DNA of 64,000 bases from Gossypium raimondii. Lineage: Eukaryota; Streptophyta; Magnoliopsida; Malvales; Malvaceae. Shown piece by piece: positions 34,590 to 46,068 of this stretch. The stretch covers positions 3,968,001 to 4,032,000 of the forward strand of contig NC_068567.1 in the NCBI RefSeq assembly GCF_025698545.1, written 5' to 3'. Position 1 is the stretch's first letter. Every line of letters starts with the position of its first letter. The notes under the pieces were generated by a model. It had not been told where the DNA came from and searched no databases. It saw only the letters and a list, made by a program, of their open reading frames with translations. Made by a program: the position numbers and the translations under genes.

Positions 34590-36085
34590 CCATTTAATAT
34601 TGTTTTTTATAAATAAACTCATATTTATTTGAAGTATTGTTCTTTAGGCAGTTGGCTAGTCCCTCAATAACCAAAGGTATTGTCCCCTGATGGGAGGGTT
34701 TTGTCTCTCATTGCTGAAAGCCAATATACCTTAAAAGGTTGCCTAGTAAGCTTGATTCATAGAGTCGAAAGTGTCTCGGTTGGTGGATATGCAAAGCTCA
34801 AGGATGAGTATGAAAGCCTCTTAAGGTAGTCCAACCGATCAACGGAGGCCCTTAATATGCATGACCAAAGAATTTAGTCATTGTATTGCATATCAACGTA
34901 CGATTAATACATACGAATAACTATAACTAGAATCAATCATTTCAAAAGCATCAAACAAAATAAATTTAAACACAACTAAAATATATCGGGACTTAAACCA
35001 AAATAAATAAACTTGGAGAGAACTTAAAAACATTATAATTTATTTATTTTTCAATAAATAATAGTAATTTTTTTATTAAAAAATATTGACTCATATATGA
35101 AAACCCTTGACCATTGAAACACCCCCCTATTGTGTTATTTTTTTGGCCCACACCTATTGTGTGAAGCCCATTCATTAAAATGAAATTTTAAACCCTGATT
35201 CGACCCATAAAGAAATTAGGACCAATTTACTCAGTCAAACCTAAATCAGATCAATTTAAACTCACACATTAATTTAATAACATGTTTATGTTGTTAATAT
35301 TTTATATATTTTAGTTATTTTTTAATCTTTTGTTTGATTAATATAGTTTTTACCCGCGTTTCGTGTTGGGTTAATTCTTTTATTTTTAGTTAAATTATAG
35401 AATAAAAATATTAAAGTTACAATAAATTCAAAATTCGTATGCTCTTCGTATATATGGAATTTAGTTCATTTACTTTTCAAAATTTTTTAAAATTTATTTT
35501 CAAATTGTTGAGAAATATTTATTTTAATATTTTTAGTGTATTTGATATATTGTATTTTTTTAATTTTTTGTATATAAATATAATAATATAAACAAATTTT
35601 AATATAAGTGGGCAGTGTTGCACTCGGGTTTTAGTATTTTTATCCGGGCTAAGCTTGGGTAAAATTTTAGGCCCAATTTTTAGGCCGAGCTTGAGCCTAG
35701 AAAACAAGCTTAAATTCTATTGAGGCTAAACCTGGCCTATGATCACCTCTAGTTGTTAACCGTATTTTTCTATTTTTGGTTCTTAATTTTTTTTTTATCT
35801 ATTTTGACTAATTTTCTTTTAATTTTCCGACTTGGTTTACCATGTTACTAAGATCAATGGGAAGCAAAAAGGTTGGTTTGGTAAAATTTCCCTTTTCATA
35901 GTTTAATATAGTTATAAAGGTCATTTGATTTTGATAGATTTTGGGGAAAAAAAGTTTACTTTTAATTATTTTGACTTTGTATAAAAAAATATTTATAATT
36001 AACGTTGTTTTTTAAAAAATTACCGTTTTATTTTATTTATTCATTGTCTCAAATTTATACATATTTAAATATAATTTTAAATTTC
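34590..36085. other. Gene-free stretch with one odd GC-richer block
   Basis: About 34640-34870 is GC-richer (AGGCAGTTGGCTAGTCCCTC, GGAGGCCCTTAATATGC) and unlike its surroundings; I do not recognise it. About 35500-35755 ends GGCCTATGATCACCTCTA, the right terminus of the hAT-like MITE family, with the left end lost. The rest is plain AT-rich DNA. Confidence 0.4.
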
Positions 36086-36245
36086 GATTGAGTTTTAACT
36101 TGATTGGCATGTGCACTATTGTCAATGTAAGAGGATGTGGGTTTGAGCGCGCTGAAGCATATTATCATCCTATTAATGGGTTGGAATGGGTTATGGATAG
36201 TTTTAAACATCGTGTCAAAATAAATAAATAAATTATCACCCTGGG
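36085..36245 (+). repeat. SINE family B
   Basis: The head is GATTGAGTTTTAACTTGATT, then GTCAATGTAAGAGGATGTGG, box B-like GGGTTTGAGCGCG, CTATTAATGGGTTGGAATGG, GTTTTAAACATCGTGTC and an AAATAAATAAATAAA tail. Confidence 0.65.
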
Positions 36246-36273
36246 AAGCAAAATCCATAATAATTGTATCTAA

Positions 36274-36638
36274 GGGATAAATCCCAAAATTATACATGAA
36301 CTTTGATTTAATTTGTAATTTGATACATAAACTTTAATTTGATGCAATTATACATATGAAACTTTGATTGTGTTTCAAATGTATACATGAAATTTTATTT
36401 TTGATTCAATCATGCACGTTTAAAGAAATAAATGCATCGATTTATTTTTATATTAGATAAATATAATTATATGTATGTAATATAAAAACATAAAATGATG
36501 TTATATCAATAATTTTGTTAATAATTTATGAAAAATTGATCAAATCAAAATTTCATGTATAAAATTACACAAAATCAAAGAACATGTATAAAATTACGCA
36601 TTAGACTAAAGTTCATATATAGATTTGAGATTTATCCC
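36274..36638. mobile_element. Tourist-like MITE (365 bp) with TAA target duplication
   Basis: GGGATAAATC opens and GATTTATCCC closes the element, with TAA on each side (36271-36273 and 36639-36641). Inner arms pair (CATGAACTTTGATTT, AAAATCAAAGAACATG). TIRs of this type with a 3-bp TAA duplication suggest PIF/Harbinger mobilisation. Confidence 0.8.
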
Positions 36639-36658
36639 TAATACCTAACAAACTAAAC

Positions 36659-36785
36659 TTTTTTTTTTTTTTTGTGAATGAGAAGAGGAAGGCGAAGCTT
36701 TAACTGCAATGCGATTAGCGCAACTTGAATCTAGGTCACACCTAAAGTGGTGAACGCTCTAATCATTAAGCCAACACACGGGTTG
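36659..36785 (-). mobile_element. SINE family A with poly(A) tail and 12-bp target duplication
   Basis: On the minus strand: GTGTGTTGGCTTAATGATTA head, CTAGATTCAAGTTGCG (box B), CGCTAATCGCATTGCAG and a run of about 15 A (T at 36659-36673). AACAAACTAAAC (36647-36658) and AACAAACTGAAC (36786-36797) flank it, one change. It landed 5 bases from the end of the Tourist-like MITE. Confidence 0.8.
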
Positions 36786-36799
36786 AACAAACTGAACTT

Positions 36800-38205
36800 T
36801 TTATGCTTGCATTTAAAATATTATTATAGTGTTTTTATATGTTTAATTTTAATTAATTAATTACTATATTAAGATCCATAAATGATTATACCTAACATCA
36901 TGCTTTTATATATAAAAGATAGTAACAAAACCTAATATAAGTATATATTAATGATAAAAAAAGTAAACTTTTCTTTATCAATAAAATAAAATAAAATTGT
37001 CATTATCCCATGAAACTTACTAGCAAACCATGCCTAATACAAATACACAGTTAATAATTAAATTTAAAATAAAAAATATCTTATTTTGACTAAATATTTG
37101 GATAAATTTTTTATAATGATAATCCTAATTTTATACTAATTAGCAATTATTTAATTTTCCATAATATGGAAATCAAAATCAATGAAGACTTTATGTAAAC
37201 AAATTCAATGAAGACTTGCAAATGCATTTTTTTAAAGCAAGATGCATGGTTAATATTATTAAAATTTTCCAATCAAAATCTAGTTTATCACACCATCATT
37301 TTTTTAGTCATGTGGCTATCAGTCGAGTATTTTTTATTATTTCATAACGTCGCACCACTAATTTTAATAATGTTAACAGTTGAATTTAAATTTTTTAAAT
37401 GTAAAAGATAGAGAAACTAAATTCTTAAAAATAGAAGTATATAGACTAAATCTCAAAGTCACACAAATAATACAACAACTTAAAAGCATATTTTAATAAT
37501 TTTATGATGCGAGTCTCAAGGCCCAGTTTTAGACCGATGAATGCGATGGACTCACACTATCTCAATGCCCAACAATAATGTCAAAGATTGAGCAAATCAA
37601 ATCAAGATTCGATCAAATACAGGATTCGTCGATGACGAATCTTTTCGAGGAAATGGGGAATGATACATGCACGGATGGGGTGGAATTTATTAAATTCCAT
37701 TCACTGAAGCTACCAATTTTCAAGCTTAGAAAATCAACAGACTTGCGACAACTTTTTAGATAGGATCTTGACATTTCTGAATTGAAATGTCTACATGGCG
37801 TCTGAAGGAATACCTATCATTTTTTTTTACCAATTAAATCTCAAAATTTTCAACCAAGCTACTTAAAAGTAAGGAGAGCAATGAAAGAGATTGGGGAATG
37901 ATTTGGTTAAATTTATTTTTCATGTTTTAGTTAGAAAGGCCATTTTCATTAATTATACCATTAACCTCTATTTTGTTGTATAAAATATAAATGAATTATA
38001 ATAGACGACGTTTTAAAAAAATTCCCATTTTCATACTTTCATACCTTAAGATTTTGACTTAATCTAGGAAAGAATCCTATATTATATAATATTTAATTAT
38101 TATTTTAAATTATCACTTTCGTATGTGTGAAATCTATAATATGTGCCATGCCAATAATAAAAAATTACAAAATACTCATTCAATTATTCTTTTTTAGTTA
38201 TTAAT
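36800..38205. other. Gene-free stretch
   Basis: AT-rich. An open frame at 37578-37763 lies in a GC-richer block (37500-37800) that may be retroelement debris, but no motif is identifiable. Nothing else seen. Confidence 0.4.
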
Positions 38206-38210
38206 TATTA

Positions 38211-38700
38211 AATGCGTTTGGAAGTAGCGCCATACTTATTACATTCCGTAAACCTCTCCCAATGCGTTTGGGAGCAGGGCTATACTTATTACCTTCCGTA
38301 AGCCTCCTCATGCATCTGGGATAGAGGTGCTCATGGGCTGGGCGGCCCGCCCAAAATATGAGAAGGTTTAGGTAAAAATATAGGCCCGAAATATGAGTTT
38401 GGGCAAAAAACGAGGCCTGTTTAGAAAATGGGCCGGGCCTCGGGCAACACTTTTTTGGTCCGGGCCTGGCCTAGCCCAAATTTTTTATTTTTAAAATATT
38501 TTTTTTATTTTTTAAAAATTTTTTGGTGTTTATTTAAAAAATGGGACGTGCTCGGGCTTATGAATTTTTTTTCCAGGCCTAGGACACAGGGCAACAATTT
38601 TTTGGGCCCGCCCGAACCCGGCCAGTCCCAGCCCATGAGCACCTCTAGTCTGGGAGTAGTCTATTATATTACTTTCGTAAGTCTCCTTTATGATTAGACA
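38211..38700. repeat. Three-unit tandem repeat, third unit split by a MITE
   Basis: Units of about 50 bases begin AATGCGTTTGGAAGTAGCGC (38211), AATGCGTTTGGGAGCAGGGC (38261) and ATGCATCTGGGA (38310), each followed by ATACTTATTA..TTCCGTAAgCCTC wording. The third resumes at 38648 with GTCTGGGAGTAGTC and ends CTTTCGTAAGTCTCC after the MITE. Confidence 0.75.
38322..38647. mobile_element. hAT-like MITE (326 bp) in the tandem repeat
   Basis: The ends TAGAGGTGCTCATGGGCTGG and CCAGCCCATGAGCACCTCTA type are near-perfect inverted repeats. The flanks ATCTGGGA (38314-38321) and GTCTGGGA (38648-38655) give an 8-bp target duplication with one change. The interior is rich in GGCCCGCCC at both ends, with an AT core. 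Confidence 0.88.
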
Positions 38701-39084
38701 GAGTTATTAGTAAGTTTGTTAATTATTAGTAATTATTATTAATTCTTTTTACTTTTATTTATTTTTTTTATAAAATATTATTCAAATATTCGGTTTTGAA
38801 GAAAAAAGATATCTGTAAATTTATGTTGTAATATAATTTATTCCAATTCAATGGTTGAAATCATTTTGGATTTCATGTTTCTCGTTATAACTGTCATTGT
38901 AAAATGTATATTTTTAGTCTTATTTATTAGCATATATTTAAAAATGGAAAAGTAATTTTCTTAAAGCTACTCAATTTGCCGTATTCCAAAAGCTACTTAG
39001 AAAAATTATATAAAAATTTATGATAATGATTGATTACTCAAAATTGGTTGATTTTTAAAATAATTTATATTTAATTAAACGTCA

Positions 39085-39647
39085 GGATGGAATCGAATAA
39101 AAAATTTTAAGTTAATCGAATTTTCAATTTTAATTTATCAATGGATTTGAAATTTTCTCGAATTGAATAGAATATTATTATTCGAGTTAAATTAAAAAAA
39201 ATAAATATCGAATAAAAAAGCTCGATGAACTGATGAAGAAGAAGAATGGAGGAAGGGATTTTGATTTAAGGGGGGGGGTTTGAATGAATTGATGAAGAAG
39301 AAGAACGGAGGGTTTGAATGGATGGACGATTGAGCTTGAAGGGTTTGATTTGGGGGAAATTGGGAAAATGGCGAGGGTGGTTGGTTGGGGCAGACGGGCT
39401 TTGAGGGAAAAATGATGGGGCAAAGTAAAAGGGTTTGGGTTTGGGAAATATAAATTTAAAATTTAAAATAATATAATTTGTATTCAATTTATTAGGATTA
39501 TTTGAGTTATTCAAATTTAAAATTTTAACTTGAGTCGAGCTCAAAATTCAAAAAAAATCTAGTTACTTTGATTAACTCAATTCGAATAATTCGAAAATTA
39601 AACTTTTTTTTTGATTTTTTTCGAGTTGAATCGAATTTTACTCACCC
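39085..39647. mobile_element. Decayed relative of the 33353-34575 hAT-like element
   Basis: The left end (GGATGGAATCGAATAAAAAA) is eroded and the right end reads GAATCGAATTTTACTCACCCTA. Subterminal AATCGAATT/TTCGAGTT words and a G-rich centre match the larger element. The centre (39220-39320) has a direct repeat around GATGAAGAAGAAGAA and a run of nine G. Confidence 0.6.
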
Positions 39648-39674
39648 TATATTTAATAGTGAAAAATCTTGCCG

Positions 39675-39835
39675 ATTAAGTCTTAGTTCGATTAGCATGA
39701 CATTATCGTCAATGTAAGAGGATGTAGATTCGAGTGTGCTAAAGCGACTTATCCTCATATTTATGGGTCGAAGAAAGGTTATGGGTAATTCTAAACATTA
39801 TGCCAAAAAGAACATATATGATTAAAACTTATAAT
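39675..39835 (+). repeat. SINE family B
   Basis: GATTAAGTCTTAGTTCGATT (box A region), GTCAATGTAAGAGGATGTAG, ATTCGAGTGTGC (box B region), CATATTTATGGGTCG, GGTTATGGGTAATTCTAAAC and GCCAAAAAGAACATATATGA follow in family order. It lies 28 bases from the end of the preceding hAT-like element. Confidence 0.65.
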
Positions 39836-39839
39836 GAGA

Positions 39840-40385
39840 TTTATTAATTGAATTTGATAACTTTTTACATCTTAATTTTTAAATATTTTTTATCCATTTT
39901 AGTTATAAATTTATTAGTTTTTTTTTTCTAATTGGTCCATAAATTTGGTTTTCGTTAAGATATGACGACGTGATACTTCGAGATTGTGCCAAATAGCTTT
40001 ATATAAATTTTTAGATAATGATGTGACATAATCGTAAAGTATGACATCATAACAATATAATGAAATCCAAGTTCGGAGATCAATTTAAGACAAATTATCA
40101 GATTCTGAGACTAATGTGGACCAACAAAAAAATTTTAGGGACCAAATTAAAACAAAAGTTACCAACTTTATTCCTTATATTATTTATTAATTATTCTTAA
40201 CCACTTTTGGGGAAACCTAAGGTTAAGTTACCAAAGAAAAGGATAATAATAGAACAATGGCTGCTAATGAAAACAAAGTATATGTCACCTAAAAAGTAAA
40301 CCATGTGTGAGAACCATTAAAAAAAAGCATGTATAAAAGGCAATATATACTTTTTTTATAGCTTCAGCCTTGTATGTATAAAAAG
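39840..40385. other. Gene-free stretch with a palindromic 'AATTGGTCC' element
   Basis: About 39855-40170 has complementary ends (AACTTTTTACATCTTAATTT, AAAACAAAAGTTACC) and words such as ACGTGATACTTCG and AGTATGACATCAT. Probably a decayed MITE. No gene. Confidence 0.35.
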
Positions 40386-40387
40386 TA

Positions 40388-40785
40388 TGGGTTAATTGCA
40401 CTAAACGCCCTTGAACTATGACTTATTATAAATTGGTCCTTAAACTTTAACTTATTCTAATTACATATTTAAATTATTGAAATTATGTCAATTTAGTCCT
40501 TCTGTCTCTAAAATCGTTAATTTAACTATTAAATGACAGGTCGAATTTTATGTGATACAAATTAAAAAATTAATATTGTAAAATGGATGTTTTAACAAAC
40601 TTTTACAGAAACTTTATCATTGAATTTTTTTTCGACGTAAGATGTGATGTGCTATTTAACGATTTTAGTAACAAAAAGACCTAATTGGTATAACAGTGAA
40701 TGTTTGGGATATAATTAATCTTTTTAAAAATTTAGAGACCAATTGAAAAAGAGAGTAATAATTTATGGTGTAATTATCTGTAAAA
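40388..40785. mobile_element. MITE, GGTTAATTGCACTAAA family
   Basis: GGGTTAATTGCACTAAACGC opens, with the near-complement TTATGGTGTAATTATC at the close. Inner arms pair (GTCCTTCTGTCTCTAAAATC, GATTTTAGTAACAAAAAGAC; TAACTATTAAATGACA, TGCTATTTAACGA). No coding. Confidence 0.6.
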
Positions 40786-40789
40786 GAAT

Positions 40790-41330
40790 AAACATTGGTA
40801 CTATTTCTTCGTTAGAAAGAATTCCACAAGTAGACCAATAAACATTGACCCACACTGTGCTCGCATCAGTCCTTTAGTTATCTATAATTAAGAGAGAAAT
40901 CCTCGGGTTATGGTTTGATTCTAAATTAGTTCATAAAATTTTAAAACATTCTGATTTAGTCCTTGTTTTAGTCTTTTCTTTGACCTAGGTATTAGCTTGG
41001 GTATTAAAAATTACTAGAGAATATTTGAAAAACATGGATTAAATTTGAAAGAGGTGTTTGCTTTTTCTATGGTTGGCTTGGATATGATGCGTTGAAAAAT
41101 AGATGAAGATGAATATGAGTCCATAGACTATGTACACACGTGATAAAAAATAGTAATCTACGGGTTTTATCAATACGACATTAATACTTTGAGGGCTCAC
41201 TGAAAAACAATTTAGAAATTTCATTAAAGGTCAGGGACCTTTGATGAAATTAACCCAATAAAGAAACTATGAAAACCTTAAAAAGCCGAAAAGGACATTG
41301 TCACTAGTTGTCACAAGGAAGTATTTAAAA
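40790..41330. other. Upstream flank of the lipoxygenase gene
   Basis: It holds another short palindromic stretch near 40870-41010. No gene. The promoter-proximal part follows. Confidence 0.35.
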
Positions 41331-41331
41331 G

Positions 41332-41350
41332 CCTTGACTTTGTCCATCCA
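41332..41350 (+). promoter_or_regulatory. TATA-like box and W-box of the lipoxygenase gene
   Basis: TATTTAAAAG at 41332-41341 would place the start of transcription near 41365. A TTGACT W-box core follows at 41344-41349. WRKY control would fit a defence-related lipoxygenase but is inference. Confidence 0.4.
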
Positions 41351-41525
41351 AATCCAAGTCAAGAAAAAACCCATACAAACTCCTGTTTTCACCCTTTACT
41401 TAACACCTTTGTCTTTAAAAGATCTTGGTTTCTCTCTTTCAATTCATTTATCAACCAATTTGAAATAGAAAAAGAAAGCTTAAATCTTTTGCTTTGGGTT
41501 TTTTTTTTTCTGGGTGGGTACTGTT

Positions 41526-44500
41526 ATGTTCAACAAAACAATGGTGAAGTGTTGTGGGAAGCCAGAAACAAATGATAAAGGCATGGTGGAAGAGAAGAAG
41601 AACAAGAATAAGATCAAAGGAGCATTGGTTTTGATGAAAAAAAATGTGTTGGACGTTAGTGATTTAAAATCTTCTTTACTTGATCGAGTTCATGAGTTGC
41701 TTGGCAAAGGTGTTTCTTTGCAGCTTATCAGTGCTGTTCATACAGACCCTGGTTAGTTTTTGCAAGACTTAACCTTCTTTTTTTTTTCTTTTTCCATTTT
41801 TTGTTAGCTCATTCTGGTAGAAAAATTGTGTATAATTTAACTTTAATCATATATGTTTGGTTTTGTGGTTTTAATCTTAAACTGTTTGTTGCTTGTTTGA
41901 TGAAATAACTGAGAAAAGCTGGAATAGACATTTGGTTTTAAAGTCTTTTAAGCAATGCTCACCATGTCACTGTTGCATACTGATTTAAATCTTGCAAGCA
42001 AGGGGAAGAAGAATTATAGTACTTGTTGATGTCATGTAGTACCCCTTGGCTCTGCGAGCTCTCGAGGGTCGAGTCAGACCATGCACACACTCTTCAGTTG
42101 CCATGTGTAGGCACTCCGAGGTGGTCCTATTCTGTGAGCTCGTTAGGGCTCTCGGCAGATTCAATACTAGTATTAGATTTTATGTTGAGGGTCCGACAAT
42201 ACTGAAATCATGAGACACTTTGTGTTTCAGCCAATGGTTTGAGAGGGAAGCTAGGCAAGCCTGTATATTTGGAGAAATGGGTCACAACAAATACACCATT
42301 AACAGCAGGGGAGACCAAGCTTGATGTTGAATTCGAATGGGATGAATCCATGGGTGTCCCTGGAGCTTTCATGATAAAAAACAATCACCATAGTCAATTC
42401 TATCTCGGGACACTCACTCTTGAAGATGTTCCAGGCCATGGCCGCCTACAATTTGTTTGCAATTCATGGGTGTATCCAGCTCATCGCTACAATCACCATC
42501 GCGTTTTCTTCTCCAACAAGGTAACTTCGTTTTCATATCGTAACATCATTTGTTGTCCAGTTGAATAATTTTTTGATGTATTTGATGTTAGACCTACCTT
42601 CCATGTCAAACACCGGAACCGTTACGCAAGTATAGGGAAGAAGAACTGGTGAATCTTAGAGGAAATGGAAAAGGAAAAGGAAAGCTCAATGAATGGGATA
42701 GAGTATATGATTATGATTATTACAATGACTTGGGAATGCCTGAAAGGGGTGTCAATTTTGCTCGTCCGGTTCTCGGTGGATCACCAGCGCTTCCTTATCC
42801 TAGAAGAGGGAAAACTGGTCGGAAACCACACAAGAAAGGTCAGTCTATGTTTAGCATAAAGCAACATTTATGGAAGCAAATCTAATGTAATATTTTGTTT
42901 TACCATTGTAACAGATCCTAATACAGAGAGCAGGCTATCTCTTCTAAACTTAAACATTTATGTTCCACGAGATGAACGGTTTAACATGGTGAAGTTTTCG
43001 GATTTTCTTGCCTATGCATTCAAATCATTGTTTCAAGTATTGGTCCCAGAGATTGCAGCATTAGGGGACAAAACTATAAATGAGTTCGATTCTTTTCAAG
43101 ATATACTTGACCTATATGAGGGTGGTATAAAGCTACCAAATAAAGACACTCTTAAGAAGATAAAGGATTGCCTGCCGTGGGAGATGATCAAGGAACTTGT
43201 TCGTAACGATGGCGAGAGATTGATGAAATTTCCGATGCCTGCTGTCATCAATGGTATATACAAAAATTTCCCCATCTAACCCTTAATTCCAAAGAAGTTG
43301 GCTTTGCTTATTATGCGTATTGCTGCAGATAATAGGTCTGCTTGGAGGACGGATGAAGAGTTTGCAAGAGAAACTCTAGCCGGCGTTAACCCGGTCGTCA
43401 TCAGCCGCCTCGAGGTAAATTTAACGTGTTAATGTTCTTTTATTTCTTTCTTGTGTAAATAAGTAACTGTTAACTTTTATGTAGGAATTTCCCCCTGCCA
43501 GCAAGCTTGATCCTAGTGTATACGGGAACCAGAACAGTACCATTACAAAGGAACACATCGAGATGAACATGAATGGACTCACAGCCGAAGAAGTACTGTC
43601 TGTTACTTCATTTGGTTTTTACTACTGTCACCAAATTGCAACAAGTACTAATTGTTTGCTTTGATCATATTTAATTTTAGGCTCTGAAAGGCAACAAACT
43701 GTTCATATTGGACCATCACGACGCGTTGATGCCATACATACGACGGATAAACTCGACTAGCACGAAGACATACGCGACAAGAACTCTATTCTTACTGCAA
43801 GATGACGGCATGCTGAAGCCGTTGGCAATCGAGTTGAGCTTGCCACATCCACAAGGGGATAGCCATGGTGCTGTCAGCAAAGTTTTCACCCCAGCAGTGG
43901 ACGGAATCGAAGGTTCGATCTGGCAGTTGGCTAAGGCGTATGCTGCCGTGAATGATTCTGGCTACCATCAGCTCATTTCTCATTGGTAATGAATGGTGAT
44001 GAAATGCCAAAGCTCAATGTGGAAAGTTGAAAACACATGCTGGCTACCATCAACTATGGAAAGTTGTCTATGTTTTTTTACAATGGTTCTTTTCCTTTTT
44101 GTTTGCAGGTTGAAAACACATGCTGTGATTGAGCCATTCATAATTGCGAGTAATAGACAGTTGAGTGTGGTTCACCCCATATATAAGCTCTTGCATCCCC
44201 ATTTCCGGGACACAATGAACATAAACGCGTTGGCCCGTCAGATCCTCATCAATGCTGGTGGGGTGCTCGAGTTGACAGTCTTTCCAGGGAAATATGCCAT
44301 GGAAATGTCTGCTTTTGTTTACAAGAACTGGGTCTTCACTGACCAAGCTCTCCCTGTTGATCTCATTAAGAGGTAAGCCGCAGCTTTTTGTTTTAGTCCC
44401 TCTTTTATGATATTATTAGTCGGTCCAAATTGATAATAATGTTAACTGCTACCTTAAAATAATGACGTGGATTTTTTTGTCGATGATCTTTCAGAGGAAT

Positions 44501-45263
44501 GGTGGTTCAGGACTCAAGCTGCCCCTTTGGCCTAAAACTTTTGATAGAGGACTATCCTTATGCTGTTGATGGGTTAGAAATATGGTCAGCCATTGAAACT
44601 TGGGTCACTGAGTACTGCTCATTTTACTACCCTTCTGATGAAGTACTGAAAGAGGACACCGAGATCCAATCATGGTGGACTGAGATTCGAAACGAGGGTC
44701 ATGGTGATTTGAAACACGAACTGTGGTGGCCCGAGATGAAGACACGAGCTGAGCTCATTCAAGCATGCACAATCATCATATGGATAGCTTCTGCATTGCA
44801 CGCGGCTGTCAACTTTGGGCAATACCCTTATGCAGGCTACCTCCCCAACAGGCCGACGGTTAGCCGTCGCTTCATGCCCGAACCAGGCACTGACGAGTAC
44901 GCTGAACTCGAGAAGGACCCCGACTTGGCCTTCCTCAAAACAATCACGCCACAGTTCCAAACGCTCCTTGGTGTGTCCCTTATCGAGATCTTATCACGGC
45001 ACACAACCGATGAAATATACCTCGGGCAGCGTGATACACCCGAATGGACTTCTGACAATGAACCCTTAGCTGCTTTCGAAAGATTCGGAAAGAAGCTAGT
45101 AGAAATCGAAAAGAGAGTCACGGAGAGGAACAACGATGGTAGATTGAAGAACAGAATTGGAGCGGTGAAGGTGCCATACACATTGCTTTTCCCCAACACC
45201 TCAGATTACTCAAAAGAAGGTGGACTCACAGGCAAGGGAATCCCAAACAGTATCTCAATCTAA
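41526..45263 (+). CDS. Linoleate 9S-lipoxygenase (cytosolic type)
   Basis: Nine exons: 41526-41751, 42231-42520, 42592-42838, 42915-43253, 43329-43414, 43485-43592, 43681-43985, 44109-44372 and 44495-45263. They join in frame to 877 residues. The N-terminal PLAT/C2-like domain is followed by the catalytic domain. Iron ligands are all present: H533 and H538 (the HQLISHWLKTH motif), H724 and N728 (ALHAAVN) and the C-terminal I877. The Coffa-site residue is Ala (A576, NALAR), expected for S-products. The T590-V591 pair is the 9-LOX type (13-LOX usually have a bulkier second residue). No plastid transit peptide is visible. It makes 9-hydroperoxides of linoleic/linolenic acid for oxylipin synthesis. 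I chose the ATG at 41526; the frame continues upstream only from a GTG. MVKCC at 41541 is an alternative. Intron 7 contains copies of its flanking exon edges. Confidence 0.95.
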
Positions 45264-45269
45264 ATCTCA

Positions 45270-45925
45270 AGTTAATACATGTTCCTTAAGGATCAAGGAA
45301 CTGCATAGGCATTTGCATTTTTATGTTTAGTTTCTTGACATTCAAGTAATGTCAAGAGTTGTGCATATGCTTAGCTATGTTGTGAAAAAACAAATTTGTT
45401 GTTTGACTGTTTACATTGGCATGGTATAGCATTGTTACAATGGCATTAGGCAAGATATCCAGCTTGTAGATGAAATGTGAATCACCAACAATATAATTAT
45501 AATCCCACATTGCTAGCTGATACATATTTATAGTATCTTACTTTGGTTAAATATAGACCAAATCTTTTGTTCAAGTTTAGAATTTAAATTAAACTTTCCA
45601 TCAGCTTACCCCCTAGTTTAAAGTTAAACATAAGTTCAGATTTGACATAAAATATGATTAATATTTAGGAGGTTATTTTTGCACTGATTAGATCCAAGCT
45701 GTTCATGTGACAGTAATGATTTAAAGGTCAAAAGGTAAATTTATTATTATGCTAATTTATAATTTCTAAGGGACTTAAATTCGCACTCAACAATTAACCA
45801 AATGTGTTTAACATACAAGCCAATCGTGAGGTTTGATAAACTTTTGGTTGATACAATATTGATCCTTTAAAATTTTGATTACAAAGTTTTAAAGTTTGGG
45901 ATTGATTTAGGGACTTAGGGTGGAA
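45270..45925. other. Intergenic stretch between the lipoxygenase gene and psaD
   Basis: This is the lipoxygenase 3' flank, then AT-rich DNA that must include the psaD promoter. About 45540-45780 has wording typical of short palindromic MITEs (AAATATAGACC, GGTCAAAAGGT). No gene. Confidence 0.4.
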
Positions 45926-45932
45926 TTAGCCC

Positions 45933-45943
45933 TATATATAAAT
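45933..45943 (+). promoter_or_regulatory. TATA box of psaD
   Basis: TATATATAAAT lies 218 bases before the psaD ATG. A CTTATCC (reverse GGATAAG, I-box-like light element) lies at 46032-46038, though that would be inside the leader if this TATA is used. Confidence 0.45.
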
Positions 45944-46068
45944 AATAATAAAAAAAAAGCAAAGAAAAGGGTAAGATATGGGTAAGCCTAAGTATCAAAA
46001 TCATATATTATAATTGGTCCAACACATCTCACCTTATCCATTGACACCATTTCCACCACTTATTCTCT

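Noticed and set aside
37578..37763. Possible retrotransposon gag frame
   Set aside because: 61 codons with no zinc knuckle, protease or other gag motif. Too weak to name.
38211..38310. CRISPR-like direct repeats
   Set aside because: Adjacent repeats without spacers in a plant nuclear genome; a simple tandem repeat.
39187..39544. Two overlapping minus-strand frames rich in Pro/Ser/Phe
   Set aside because: Same cause: the G-rich core of the decayed hAT-like element.
41514..41525. Four extra N-terminal codons for the lipoxygenase (MGTV before MFNKT)
   Set aside because: The frame there begins with GTG, not ATG. A plant nuclear gene would start at the ATG at 41526.
42023..42205. Open frame inside lipoxygenase intron 1
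   Set aside because: It lies fully within the intron, has no similarity to lipoxygenase or any family, and the exon 1 to exon 2 join is in frame without it.
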